From Desulfogranum mediterraneum DSM 13871 (GTDB lineage: Bacteria > Desulfobacterota > Desulfobulbia > Desulfobulbales > Desulfobulbaceae), in assembly GCF_000429965.1 (NCBI RefSeq), contig NZ_KE387006.1, forward strand, positions 1,142 to 65,141: DNA of 64,000 nt, in the 5' to 3' direction. The number at the start of each line of letters is the position of its first letter. Position 1 is the stretch's first letter. The notes below the pieces were generated by a model that was not told where the DNA came from, ran no database searches, and worked only from the letters and a program-made list of their open reading frames with translations. The position numbers were made by a program, and so were the translations under genes. Positions 46,105-55,039 of this stretch are shown here, piece by piece.

Positions 46105-46788
46105 ATCTCCAGCCACGGCCGGCCCAACAGCAGCAGCCCCACGCTCATCCCGCCCACCCCCTGCCCCCTCTGTGGATCGAGGGGGGTTCAGCCTTTTTTT
46201 GAGGATCGCCAGCGTCCATACCTGCGCTGTAGCACCTGTCTGCTGGTCTTTGTTCCTCGACACTATTGGCTGCAGCCGACTCAGGAGAAGGCCACCTATG
46301 ATCTCCACGAGAACAATCCCCTTGACCCGGGGTACAGGCGCTTTCTCTCCCGGCTGTCCGCACCGCTTTTAAAAAGACTCACACCCGGCCAACAGGGGCT
46401 GGATTTCGGCTGCGGCCCTGCTCCGGCCCTGGCCCTGATGCTGGAGGAGCAGGGCTATGCCATGGAGCGCTACGACCCATGGTACGCAGACGATCCCCGG
46501 CTCCTGCAACAGGAGTACGACTTTATCTGCGCCACCGAGGTGGTGGAACATTTCCACCACCCTGCCCGGGAATTTACCACCCTCTTTCGCCTGCTCCGGC
46601 CGCAGGGACAGCTGGCCATCATGACCAAACTGGTTATCGACCGGCAAGCCTTTAGCGGCTGGCACTATATCCGCGACCTGACTCACCTCTGCTTCTACTG
46701 CCGCCCCACCTTCCACCATATCGCCCAAGAGTATGGGGCAGAGCTTTCCTGGAGCGGCCCAGATGTACTCTTTCTCCAAAAGCACTAA
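46105..46788 (+). CDS. Zinc-ribbon class I SAM-dependent methyltransferase, apparent non-canonical start
   Basis: The open frame begins after the TAG at 46054-46056 and runs to 46788 with no ATG, GTG or TTG before the conserved N-terminus. The conserved parts are a zinc-ribbon CPLCGS...CSTC, HYWLQPTQEKATYDLHENNP, the SAM loop LDFGCGPAPAL, EYDFICATEVVEHFHHP and a C-terminal DLTHLCFY. ATC at 46105 lies 5 nt after AAGAAGG and is my best guess for initiation. The first ATG inside (46438) would cut away the SAM-binding loop. Substrate unknown. A lost start codon by mutation, or a base error, are alternatives. Confidence 0.7.
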   Translation: MSSHGRPNSSSPTLIPPTPCPLCGSRGVQPFFEDRQRPYLRCSTCLLVFVPRHYWLQPTQEKATYDLHENNPLDPGYRRFLSRLSAPLLKRLTPGQQGLDFGCGPAPALALMLEEQGYAMERYDPWYADDPRLLQQEYDFICATEVVEHFHHPAREFTTLFRLLRPQGQLAIMTKLVIDRQAFSGWHYIRDLTHLCFYCRPTFHHIAQEYGAELSWSGPDVLFLQKH

Positions 46789-46901
46789 CCAAGCTTGTCT
46801 CTTGCTGCCCTGGTCATCCCCTGGACCCAAGACAGGTCTTTAAATTTTTCTGGTTTTTATATCAATTTTATAGCCTTACAGCACACGGCCCGCATCCCTA
46901 T

Positions 46902-46939
46902 GGCCTGGTTCCGAACTCCTCGGCTCCGGTGACCAGGCC
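46902..46939. other. Inverted repeat with inner hairpin
   Basis: GGCCTGGT (46902-46909) and ACCAGGCC (46932-46939) form a perfect 8-bp stem; within the loop, CCGA/TCGG forms a small inner stem. It lies in the 345-bp gap 46789-47133 between the methyltransferase and the repeat/membrane-protein gene. No T-run follows, so a terminator is not assured. Confidence 0.4.
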
Positions 46940-47033
46940 CAAGGCCTTCTACGCGCTACCTTTTTTCAAGAGAACTTTTGCAGAGAGGGTTGCTGAAGAT
47001 GTCAGACCAGAGGAGAGTGTCTCCACTCTGTCA

Positions 47034-47175
47034 TTTATGGGTACCTTGAAAAATGAGATTTTTCGATCAAGGTCAAGGCGCGCGATAAATTTTACCGCAG
47101 GCATATATTTGATATTCCGAGGATAAAATTTTGAGTGCAACGCCGAGATTGGAAGAAAAAGCAATTTTTCAAGGT
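47034..47175 (-). repeat. Dispersed ~140-bp intergenic repeat, copy B (inverted relative to copy A)
   Basis: The reverse complement aligns with 16029-16168 over its full length. The terminal CTTGAAAAAT-type inverted repeats are better preserved here (ACCTTGAAAAATTGC and CTCATTTTTCAAGGTAC). The element crosses the apparent start of the next gene, whose first codons are repeat sequence. Confidence 0.8.
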
Positions 47176-48001
47176 GGCCTTATTTGAGCCGCGACTGCTG
47201 AGCTGCAGCCTCGTTTTTGCGGGCATCAGCCAGGGGCACTGGGTTATCAAGCACCACGCCCTCAGGGAAATCTGCTGGCGCTGGCCCCTGGGGAGTCTGC
47301 TGGCGGCCGTGGTGTTTGGTCTGCTCAGCCATCTCCATCACCGCTTTGGCCACCGCCTCTTCCCGCGCTCCCGACTGGATGTCTTCTTCCTGGTGGTGGC
47401 CCTGCTCCCTGTCAGTCATCTCCTCCACTCCGCTCTCACCAGAGCCCTCCTCTCCCCCCTGCTGCTCCTCAGCGCAGTGGCCCTGCTCCTGCCGGTTCAG
47501 CTGAGGCAGAGAACAAAGACCATTCTCCTGATCCTGGGCTTTGGCCTGGTCAGCGGGCTGCTGCTGGCCACAAGCCCGCTCAGTCCTGACGGAGTGCACC
47601 TGGAGGTGGAGAGCATTCCCCTCAACAACGAGTATGGGGTCTTCCGGGTCAACAAGGGACGCATCGATTACGCCAGTAATCACCCCACCCCCGTGCTCCC
47701 CAGTACCAGCCGCAAGCAGGTGGACCTGGCCATCAATGGTGCTCCAGAGGATCTGGACATCCGCTTCGGTGGCCGAGCCATTCCCCTGACCATCTCCAGG
47801 CTCAGCTATACGGCCAGCTTTCTCTTTTTCCACTTCCCGCTCCAGACCTGGACCGGCAGGGAACTCCAGCCCCTGATTTCCCTGCCCGATCCCGAGGTAA
47901 CCGGGGTCCGCTTCAGCGACCAGGGGGTGGAGATCTCCCCCAAAAAATATCCCCATCCCCCCTGGATCATCCTGCCCCTGGCAAGGGTGCAGCCCTGCTA
48001 A
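47135..48001 (+). CDS. Membrane protein with periplasmic domain, N-terminus from the repeat
   Basis: A frame of up to 288 residues, beginning at GTG 47135 or more likely GTG 47174, both within repeat copy B. Three or four hydrophobic segments (for example about residues 50-66, 82-100 and 104-140) are followed by a soluble region. No family is recognised. The neighbour downstream is a broken polytopic protein, and both could belong to a cell-surface glycan or lipid locus. The normal start may have been removed or replaced when the repeat arrived, so the gene could be inactive. Confidence 0.55.
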   Translation: MQRRDWKKKQFFKVALFEPRLLSCSLVFAGISQGHWVIKHHALREICWRWPLGSLLAAVVFGLLSHLHHRFGHRLFPRSRLDVFFLVVALLPVSHLLHSALTRALLSPLLLLSAVALLLPVQLRQRTKTILLILGFGLVSGLLLATSPLSPDGVHLEVESIPLNNEYGVFRVNKGRIDYASNHPTPVLPSTSRKQVDLAINGAPEDLDIRFGGRAIPLTISRLSYTASFLFFHFPLQTWTGRELQPLISLPDPEVTGVRFSDQGVEISPKKYPHPPWIILPLARVQPC

Positions 48002-48027
48002 CGACCGCCGCCCGCCGGCTCAAGCTG

Positions 48028-49345
48028 ATGGTCTGGCTGATCGGTCTGGGCGGCTGGGTCGCCCTCCTGCGACTGGCCCCCTTCCGTAGCCGCTGGCTGG
48101 AACTCGGTCGGAGGTGGCTGGCAGCGGACCTCACCCCTTCCCTCCCAGCGCCTCCGCCCGGGGATTTCTTTCGTCGCAACGCGCTCCTCCTGCTCTCCGC
48201 CACCCTGCTGCTGGTTGCTGCGGTCTGGCTCCGCTCCTGGGAAAACCTCAGTGTACCGGCCCTGTACGTAGAAGATGCCGGCAAACACTTCAGCCGCTTC
48301 TTCCAGGAAAACGGCAACCCCGCAAAGATCTTCCTCCAACCCAACGGCTATCCGGCCCTGATCACCTACAGCCTTGCCTACCTGGTGGGAAAGACAGCGG
48401 TAACCCTCCAGCCCTGGTTGTACCTGGCAGTGGCCATGGTCACGGTGGTGGCCACCCTGATGGCCCTGCCCCTGTCCGGGCTGCTCTACCCGCCGCCCCG
48501 GCACAGCAGCGGCTACCTCCTGCGCATGGGGCTGATCACCCTCTGCACCTGGGCCGGCCCCTACAGTGTGCTGGCCATCCCGCTCAGCCTGCTCCTCTGG
48601 CTGCTGGGCTACTACCGGGCCAATCGCATCATCTACCTCTGGACCATCATCAACGGCCTCCTCTATTACAGCGCGGTCCAGGCCCAGGCCACGGCTCTGA
48701 AGGAGGCCCTGCTGGACCCCCAACGCTACCTTGAACTATTCCAGGGACTCTTTGGCCAGGTCTTTCTCCTGGATAGCCTGCCCCTCACCTCGGCCACGGT
48801 GGGCTGCTGCTGGTCCTCAGCCTGATGATACTGCTCCGCCGGGACCCCACCTACCTGCGCCTGAGCACGGCCCTCTTTGTTGTCATCCTGCTCAATCTGG
48901 TGATCTACTTTATCTCCACCAAGTACATCCCGGCCGCCTCCAACCAAACCATCTGTTGATCTCTCAATACTTCTACCTGGCCTGGTGGCTGCTCACCCTG
49001 GATCAGCTCCTGAGCAGATACCAAGCCGGACCGCAGCTCCAGGCCTTGGTGCTGGCCGGGCTGGCACTGTTCATCCTGGTGGACAACCAGCAGCACCCCC
49101 AGAAGTGGCGGACCCAGCGGATGGCGGAGTTGCCCCATTTTTTACAGTCAGTAGCCGCCTGCTCGGCCACCCGGGGAGCAGCCCTCCGCCGGAGCAATCA
49201 TTACCTGGTCATGACTTCCCTATCCTCATGGGGCAGCTACGCAGCCGGCCCCAGGGTGCGCATCGGCAGCACTGCAGCCGATGCCGCCCGGATCTGCAGG
49301 CAGGAGTATACCTTAAGTCTGGGCAGAGAGTTTGTGGCAGAGTAA
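48028..49345 (+). pseudogene. Frameshifted polytopic membrane protein (glycosyltransferase-like topology)
   Basis: Translation runs in three successive frames. The frame from ATG 48028 stops at about 48825. The sense continues from about 48790 in the next frame (HGGLLLVLSLMILLRR ... LVIYFISTKYIPAASNQT), stopping near 48959. It resumes in the third frame (LLISQYFYLAWWLLTLDQLL ... LGREFVAE) to the stop at 49345. Both steps equal loss of one base. About eight or nine hydrophobic helices and a DAGKHFSRFFQENGN segment resemble polytopic dolichyl-type glycosyltransferases. I cannot exclude base errors, but two deletions within 170 bp favour decay. Confidence 0.7.
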
Positions 49346-50099
49346 CGTTAAAGTGGACCCCTTGTTTGCTCGCCACGATGTAATGTAGAGCCAAGAACGG
49401 TTCATCCACGCCTCCAAGGCCGGATTCCAGGCTGCGCAGCAATGACCACCAAAAAAGAGTGACTGAGAGCAAAGAGCCCCCGCAGCTCATGCCTTGGCAG
49501 ATTCGGAGAGCCCCCCATTAATGATCTGGCTCCCGAGCGGGAACAGCTGGACGATGAATCATTGCGCCGTCCGTTCTGAGTCCAGCGCCACTCCTTTCTT
49601 TTAGAAACCAGGCAGTACTTGCCTCCTGCCCCTCCCATCTTCTCCCGCCCATGGACCATCCCCATGGGCCACCTCCTGTCGAGGGATCGGCAAGGTCCGA
49701 CGCCAACCGCTCTCGCCATCAAAATTCAAGAACTCCGCTCCGGCTCAGCTCCATCAAACTGGACTTGGAGCCTTGCAGCTAACCACCCACGACCCTGTAC
49801 ACATCAGGCCACTCAACGCCAACAGTGAAAACAGCCCGGTGCAGGATAGGGGCCCCATGGCCTCCAGCTGCGCCCCTTGCCGGCGGTCTGAGCTGAAGCG
49901 AAATCGTTTGATCTACATAGAAATTTTCGATAAAATCATACTATACACAGAGCGATTCATTTCAAGGGGACGCTTGCTTGCCACTCTTACAACCGCGAAG
50001 CCTCCTCTTCACTTTGAGCAGTATTTTTCAAACTGTTTGCTCAACTTCAAGATCAAACAATCTGATCAATACGACAACCTGGCCGGATATACTGCTAAC
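49346..50099. other. Long intergenic stretch with no recognised gene
   Basis: These 754 bp lie between the pseudogene and the Cache-PAS gene. Open frames on both strands give low-complexity or unfamiliar sequences (for example 49402-49722 minus). Base composition becomes more AT-rich from about 49900. I see nothing else that I can support. Confidence 0.5.
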
Positions 50100-51695
50100 A
50101 TGAACCTACGAAAGACCATCCTTCTCTTTGCCTCTTTGATATTGTTCTTAACTCTACTCATAGGCTACTTCTACTTTGCATCCAGCCTCAAGCATGCAGT
50201 TCACCTGGAACAGGATAAGGCCAACAAATACATCAGCAGCTTAAGCATTACCCTCCCCAGCCATATCAGTGCCTTTCAGCAGGATGCCAAGCTCCTCGCC
50301 GACCATGACCTGATCCGGGAGGCATTCCTCAACAACAATCAAAAAGCACTGATCACTGCCAACACCACCCTAGATTACTTTAAAAAAAATCTTGATGCGG
50401 ATGTATGCTATCTGATGGACCTGAACGGGAATACCATTGCCTCCTCAAACAGAAACTCTACTGAAAACTTTGTGGGGAAAAACTATAGCTTCCGCCCATA
50501 CTTCAAAGAGGCCATCCAGGGAAATCCCTACGTATACCTTGCACTGGGCGCCACCTCCAAGGAAAGGGGAATCTACTGCAGCCAACCGGTTTACGGGAAG
50601 AACAGAGAGATATTGCAGGGCGTTGCGGTCATAAAGACATCAATACAATTCCTGCAGATAGAGAGTAGCGACATCAAAAACAACATTATCGCCCTATCCA
50701 ATCCGGACGGACTTGTATTTTCCTCAAATCGCCAAGACCTGCTCTATAAACTTTTATGGAAACCGGCAGCTGGTGTTTTAGAGAGCTTACGAGAGAACCA
50801 ACAGTTCGGCCCTGGCCCATGGAGTTGGATCGGCATGGCCCAAGAGGATGAAGACCACGCCATTGACGCAGAGAAAAACCGTTACTTCATTCACCTGGAA
50901 AGAGTTGAAAAACTACCAGGATGGGATTTGATCTTTTTCCACAACACCCAAAGCATATCCAACGACATCTACAACCCTCTATTCAAGTCCTCAAGCGTAA
51001 TCATCCTCAGCACCTTAACGCTCTTCGGAGCCCTCATAATACTCCTTTACCTACGATCCATTCATGATCTGCACAAAAAAGAAGCAGCAGAAAACGCACT
51101 TATTGAAAGCGAACAACGGTTTCGCTCATTATCCGAGGCTTCTTTTGAAGGAATAGTTATCCATGACAACGGATCAATACTGGAGACAAATCAATTATTT
51201 GCAGCCATGTTTGGATACGACCGACCGGAGCTTACGAACAGGAACCTACTGGAACTGTCGGCACCTGAATCCAGAGATGAGGTCAGGAAAAGGATTGCAT
51301 CCAGGCCGGAATCACCCTACGAGCTCGTCGGATTAAGAAAAGATGGATCAACCTTCATGGCCGAGATCAACGGCAAGACCATCCCATACAAAGGCCAGCC
51401 TCAAAGGGTGGTCGCCATAAGGGATATTACCGAACAGAAACAGGCAGCGATAGAACGGGAGGGATTAATAACGAAACTGCAAAAGGCACTCGAGGAGATC
51501 AACACCTTACGTGGGGTGCTGCCCATATGTGCCTCCTGCAAAAAGATCAGGGATGACGGCGGATACTGGAATCAAATTGAGTCATATATTAAAAATCACA
51601 CAGAGGCAGAGTTCACCCATGGTATCTGCCCTGATTGTGTAAAAAAATTATATCCTGATTTTACCCAAAACAACGGTGACAAAAAAAATCATTAA
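50100..51695 (+). CDS. Membrane sensor: Cache domain, PAS domain and C-terminal CxxC module
   Basis: A 531-residue protein. TM1 (about residues 5-27), a periplasmic dCache-type sensor (about 28-290, with DLNGNTIASSNRN and SFRPYFKEAIQGNPYVYLALGATS), TM2 (about 298-322), a PAS domain (about 335-455, ending VAIRDITEQKQ), a coiled coil and a C-terminal module with CASCKKIRDDGGYWNQIE and GICPDCVKKLYP (four cysteines). The module is shared with many PAS-type sensors, but no kinase, GGDEF or HTH domain is attached, so output is unclear. The ATG at 50100 is preferred; the upstream in-frame stretch to 49773 has no coding character. The gene is visibly AT-richer than its neighbours, suggesting acquisition. 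Confidence 0.85.
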   Translation: MNLRKTILLFASLILFLTLLIGYFYFASSLKHAVHLEQDKANKYISSLSITLPSHISAFQQDAKLLADHDLIREAFLNNNQKALITANTTLDYFKKNLDADVCYLMDLNGNTIASSNRNSTENFVGKNYSFRPYFKEAIQGNPYVYLALGATSKERGIYCSQPVYGKNREILQGVAVIKTSIQFLQIESSDIKNNIIALSNPDGLVFSSNRQDLLYKLLWKPAAGVLESLRENQQFGPGPWSWIGMAQEDEDHAIDAEKNRYFIHLERVEKLPGWDLIFFHNTQSISNDIYNPLFKSSSVIILSTLTLFGALIILLYLRSIHDLHKKEAAENALIESEQRFRSLSEASFEGIVIHDNGSILETNQLFAAMFGYDRPELTNRNLLELSAPESRDEVRKRIASRPESPYELVGLRKDGSTFMAEINGKTIPYKGQPQRVVAIRDITEQKQAAIEREGLITKLQKALEEINTLRGVLPICASCKKIRDDGGYWNQIESYIKNHTEAEFTHGICPDCVKKLYPDFTQNNGDKKNH

Positions 51696-51721
51696 GATGG
51701 TCAGCAACGACCAGGGGGAAG

Positions 51722-51862
51722 GCTGCTCTTTTCTCCATGCAAGGACAATACAGTCTGATTGGAACAGCCAGGGGCGATGAAATCGATCCCTACAGTTCTC
51801 TGCCCCATATCCTTGAGACCCTGGCCCTGACAAAAGCGACCGTGGCCCATAGGGTACTCTGA
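51722..51862 (+). pseudogene. IS66-family transposase (TnpC) C-terminal remnant
   Basis: A short frame ending at 51862 translates to AALFSMQGQYSLIGTARGDE followed by IDPYSSLPHILETLAL. IS66 TnpC proteins end in a highly similar stretch (YSLIETAKANGLEPYAYLRH). Only about 45 codons remain and no transposase body or inverted repeat is present. It sits between the AT-rich Cache-PAS gene and the histidine kinase gene. Confidence 0.65.
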
Positions 51863-51927
51863 AGAATCAGCACCAGCTCGCTCCTGGTGGATGAGCTACG
51901 GTTGATCCGGCAGTTACGAGGCAGTTA

Positions 51928-54900
51928 CTATTCAGCCCGCACAGCGTCCAGCACGGAACGCACATTTTGGGAGAGGGTGCTCAAATTATATGGTTTCTGC
52001 ATGAAGCCATTGCAGCCCTGTTTCATCAAGCCCACCGCCTGTTCACTGAGGGCGTAACCGCTTGAGACGATAATCGGCATCTGCGGAAAGATATCCCGAA
52101 TCCTGTAAAAAAGAGTTTCCCCGTTCATCTCCGGCATGATCATATCAAGGATCACCAGATCAATGTTGCTTCCGGATTCGGCGATGGCAGCCAATGCCGC
52201 CCTGCCACTCTCTGCAACCAGTACCCGGTAGCCCAAGGTCTTGAGCATCTCGCGCCCCACCTCAATAATGACCGCCTCATCATCGACCAGTAAAACCGTC
52301 TCTTTGCCCTGGACAGGCTCTGCCTCCTGAAAACTCTCTGTGGCCGCCTCTCTCCCGGAGATGGGCAGATAGACGCTGAAGGTGGTGCCCTGACCAGGTT
52401 GACTCTTGACCCTGATCATTCCTCCGTGATTTTTTACAATCCCAAAGGCCGAGGCAAGCCCAAGACCTGTACCGCGCCCCATCTCCTTGGTGGTAAAGAA
52501 GGGGTCAAATATCCTCTGACACGTTGCCTCATCCATTCCCATGCCGGTGTCACGAATGGAGATATGCGCATATGTTCCGGCTTCTATCCCATGCAAGCTG
52601 CACAGTTCACGGCTCAGCTCTGCCGCGCTTGTCTGTAGATGGAGTTCACCTCCGCCTGGCATAGCCTGCCAGGCGTTCACGTAGATGTTGAGCAGAACCT
52701 GCTCTATCTGACGTTTGTCCCCATCCACCACCACCGGGGTGGGATTGGCTGTAGACACTATCCTGATCTCTTTCTTGGTTCTCCCGAACATTGATGCCGT
52801 CTGGGCAACCAACTCTCTGAGATCGACAGGCTTGGGATCATATTTCCCCCCCCGGGTGATCCCAAGCATCTGACTGGTGAGATCTGTTGCGCTTCGAATA
52901 TACTCCTCAATGGCCTTAAAATGCTCCTGGTTGCGGTGCGTTGCGTCCAGCCTGGCAGACATCATCGAAATACGTCCTTGAATCCCGACAAGCAGGTTAT
53001 TGAAATCATGGGCTATACCACCTGCCAAGGTGGCGATGGCGTCCATTTTCTGGGCCTGAACCAGGGCCGCTTCAAGCTTCTTCTGTTCGGTGATGTCGCG
53101 GACAAAGCTGAGGCTTGCCGGCTCTCCCTGCCATTCAATCACGACAGCACTCAGCTGAACCGTCCGCTCGCTGTTATCCTTGTTACAGATCCTGAAGGTA
53201 TAGGTTGGAGGTATATCCTGATCGCCTTTCACTCTTTTGAGATATCGCCTGGCCACCATGGACCGATCATCCGGGTGAATGATATTTTGATAGGAAAAGG
53301 TCCCCAGCTCCTCGCAGGTGAAGCCAGTAAGCTCTTCGGTCTGCTGATTGGCGAAGATGATTCGCTCCCCTTGAACAATAAAGATGGCATCATGGGCATT
53401 TTCGATGAGCTGTCGATATTGACATTCACTCTTCTGCAACTCTTCCAAGACCCGTTTCTGCCTGCTCATATCTCGCACAAAGGCGACGACTTCCCTCCTC
53501 TCATCCCCTTCTCCGAAATATTTGAGCCTGACCTCGGCATCAAAGGTTCTGCCGTCCAGAGTCTGATGAATCCATTCAAAGGTCTGGAGGCTGATCTCAG
53601 CTGCCTTCCTTATCCGCACTTCAGCCAGTTGGCCGGAATCTGTGCCGTCGGCCTGTGCAGGGGGGGAGAGCGCAGCAATGGTCTTACCGACAATATGCTC
53701 CCTATCGCCTCCAAACAGAACAAGGGTTGAGGGGTTACAGTCAATGATGGTCTCTCCTTTGAGAAAAAAGATGGCATCAGGACTGGTTTCAAAAAGATTG
53801 AGGTATCGCTGCCGTTCTTTTTTCAGCTCCCTGTTCTGACGCTCTATCAAGAGAAGAAAGCTGTTAAATTCCCCGGCAAGCCGGCCAAGCTCATCTTGAG
53901 CATAGATCGGTAAAGGATCATGGGTTCCCAGACGTGCGTTTTGATCCAACTGCTCCATCATGGCATCGATGGGATTACTCAGCCGTCCGCTGAGATAATA
54001 ACTTGCCGCAGCTGCACTGATAAACATGAGCAGGGCGGCAAGGTAGGCGATTATCCGGACCGCCTTTACCGGATTAAGGATCTCCTGGAGATAGGCCGAG
54101 GAGACCACCAGCCAGCCATAGTCAGGGATACTCTCATAGGCTGCTATTTTTTTGCGTGTTTCCTTATCAGCCGGATTGCGCCACTCATACTCTATACTGC
54201 CGGCGCCTGTGGAGAGCATGGTCGAGGCAAAGCCGGAGGGAAGATCCCTCTGCAGCAGGATATTGTAATTATCAAGCTGCGGATGGATGAGTAAATCACC
54301 GCTGCGGTCCATGACATAGGCATAACCGCTCTCGCCGAAACGCAGCGCCGAAACCGCACCCCGGAAATCTTCCACGCTGAGCAGCTCATTGAACTCGGCC
54401 CGATAACTGGAGACCGAAATTATCCAGTCCAGAGGTTGGAAATAGACCATATAGAGAGCCTTTTGCCGGGAAGATGACTCTCCTGGATTTTTCCAGTCAT
54501 ATTCAAGGTAGCCTTCCTTAAGCCGCAGTTGTTCCCGGACAAAGGGGTGGCGAGAGATATCGCTGCCCTCCAGGCCCTCTTTCGGATGAACATCAAGAAT
54601 GCCGCTGGAGTTGAGGCAGTAGATATAGCCAGAGGAACCAATCTGCTGACTGAGCAGAATGGTTCGCAGCCTGGTGACGGCTTCCGCTCGACTCACAAGG
54701 CCCTGTTCTGCCAGGGCCAGGTAATGACTGGCTATATCAAGATTTTTTTCAGCGATACCCTTCAGGTGGTTTCTGATGGCCACCGAGGCACCGGCACGAA
54801 TGGAATTGGTCAACACCCGGGTGGCGTTGGTAAGCTCCTGCTTGGCCTGTCGTTCAAATGCCGGTACCAGCAAGAGCTCCACCCCGACTCCGGTGAGGAT

Positions 54901-54978
54901 CAAGATGGGCAGCAGGGCCCAAAAAAAGGACGTAATAAAGCGAAAGCGTAAGGAATCGACGAATTGATGCCTGCTCAT
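51928..54978 (-). CDS. Hybrid sensor histidine kinase (Cache-HAMP-PAS-PAS-HisKA-HATPase-REC)
   Basis: A 1,016-residue membrane sensor. TM1 (about 15-35), a tandem Cache region with GSSGYIYCLNSSGILDVHPK and GESGYAYVMDRSGDLLIHPQ (about 40-315), TM2 (about 322-345), HAMP, two PAS domains (about 415-530 and 535-650), HisKA with GGIAHDFNNLL (phosphorylated His near 672), HATPase with NIYVNAWQAM, DTGMGM and GRGTGLGLASAFG, and a C-terminal receiver with LVILDMIMPEMNGE (phospho-Asp) and SGYALS. It is 61 bp downstream of an MCP gene on the same strand and probably co-transcribed. The ligand is unknown; both Cache modules are of a small-molecule type. Confidence 0.93.
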   Translation of the reverse strand: MSRHQFVDSLRFRFITSFFWALLPILILTGVGVELLLVPAFERQAKQELTNATRVLTNSIRAGASVAIRNHLKGIAEKNLDIASHYLALAEQGLVSRAEAVTRLRTILLSQQIGSSGYIYCLNSSGILDVHPKEGLEGSDISRHPFVREQLRLKEGYLEYDWKNPGESSSRQKALYMVYFQPLDWIISVSSYRAEFNELLSVEDFRGAVSALRFGESGYAYVMDRSGDLLIHPQLDNYNILLQRDLPSGFASTMLSTGAGSIEYEWRNPADKETRKKIAAYESIPDYGWLVVSSAYLQEILNPVKAVRIIAYLAALLMFISAAAASYYLSGRLSNPIDAMMEQLDQNARLGTHDPLPIYAQDELGRLAGEFNSFLLLIERQNRELKKERQRYLNLFETSPDAIFFLKGETIIDCNPSTLVLFGGDREHIVGKTIAALSPPAQADGTDSGQLAEVRIRKAAEISLQTFEWIHQTLDGRTFDAEVRLKYFGEGDERREVVAFVRDMSRQKRVLEELQKSECQYRQLIENAHDAIFIVQGERIIFANQQTEELTGFTCEELGTFSYQNIIHPDDRSMVARRYLKRVKGDQDIPPTYTFRICNKDNSERTVQLSAVVIEWQGEPASLSFVRDITEQKKLEAALVQAQKMDAIATLAGGIAHDFNNLLVGIQGRISMMSARLDATHRNQEHFKAIEEYIRSATDLTSQMLGITRGGKYDPKPVDLRELVAQTASMFGRTKKEIRIVSTANPTPVVVDGDKRQIEQVLLNIYVNAWQAMPGGGELHLQTSAAELSRELCSLHGIEAGTYAHISIRDTGMGMDEATCQRIFDPFFTTKEMGRGTGLGLASAFGIVKNHGGMIRVKSQPGQGTTFSVYLPISGREAATESFQEAEPVQGKETVLLVDDEAVIIEVGREMLKTLGYRVLVAESGRAALAAIAESGSNIDLVILDMIMPEMNGETLFYRIRDIFPQMPIIVSSGYALSEQAVGLMKQGCNGFMQKPYNLSTLSQNVRSVLDAVRAE

Positions 54979-55039
54979 AAGCCCTCGACCTTAACAGGTC
55001 TCAACCTCAACAGTTCAGCCATAAAAGAAGAGCTGCTGC

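Noticed and set aside
44529-46157. 542-codon minus-strand frame joining the ComEA-like gene to upstream sequence
   Set aside because: The part upstream of 44864 is antisense to the fumarylacetoacetase-family gene and has no signal; only the C-terminal 111 residues are real.
49346-49360. AAAGTGGACCCC motif as an IS21-like end
   Set aside because: A dozen bases only, no transposase or matching opposite end; not supportable.
49402-49722. 106-codon minus-strand frame in the gene-poor region
   Set aside because: Unfamiliar, low-complexity product, no ribosome-binding site; treated as non-coding.
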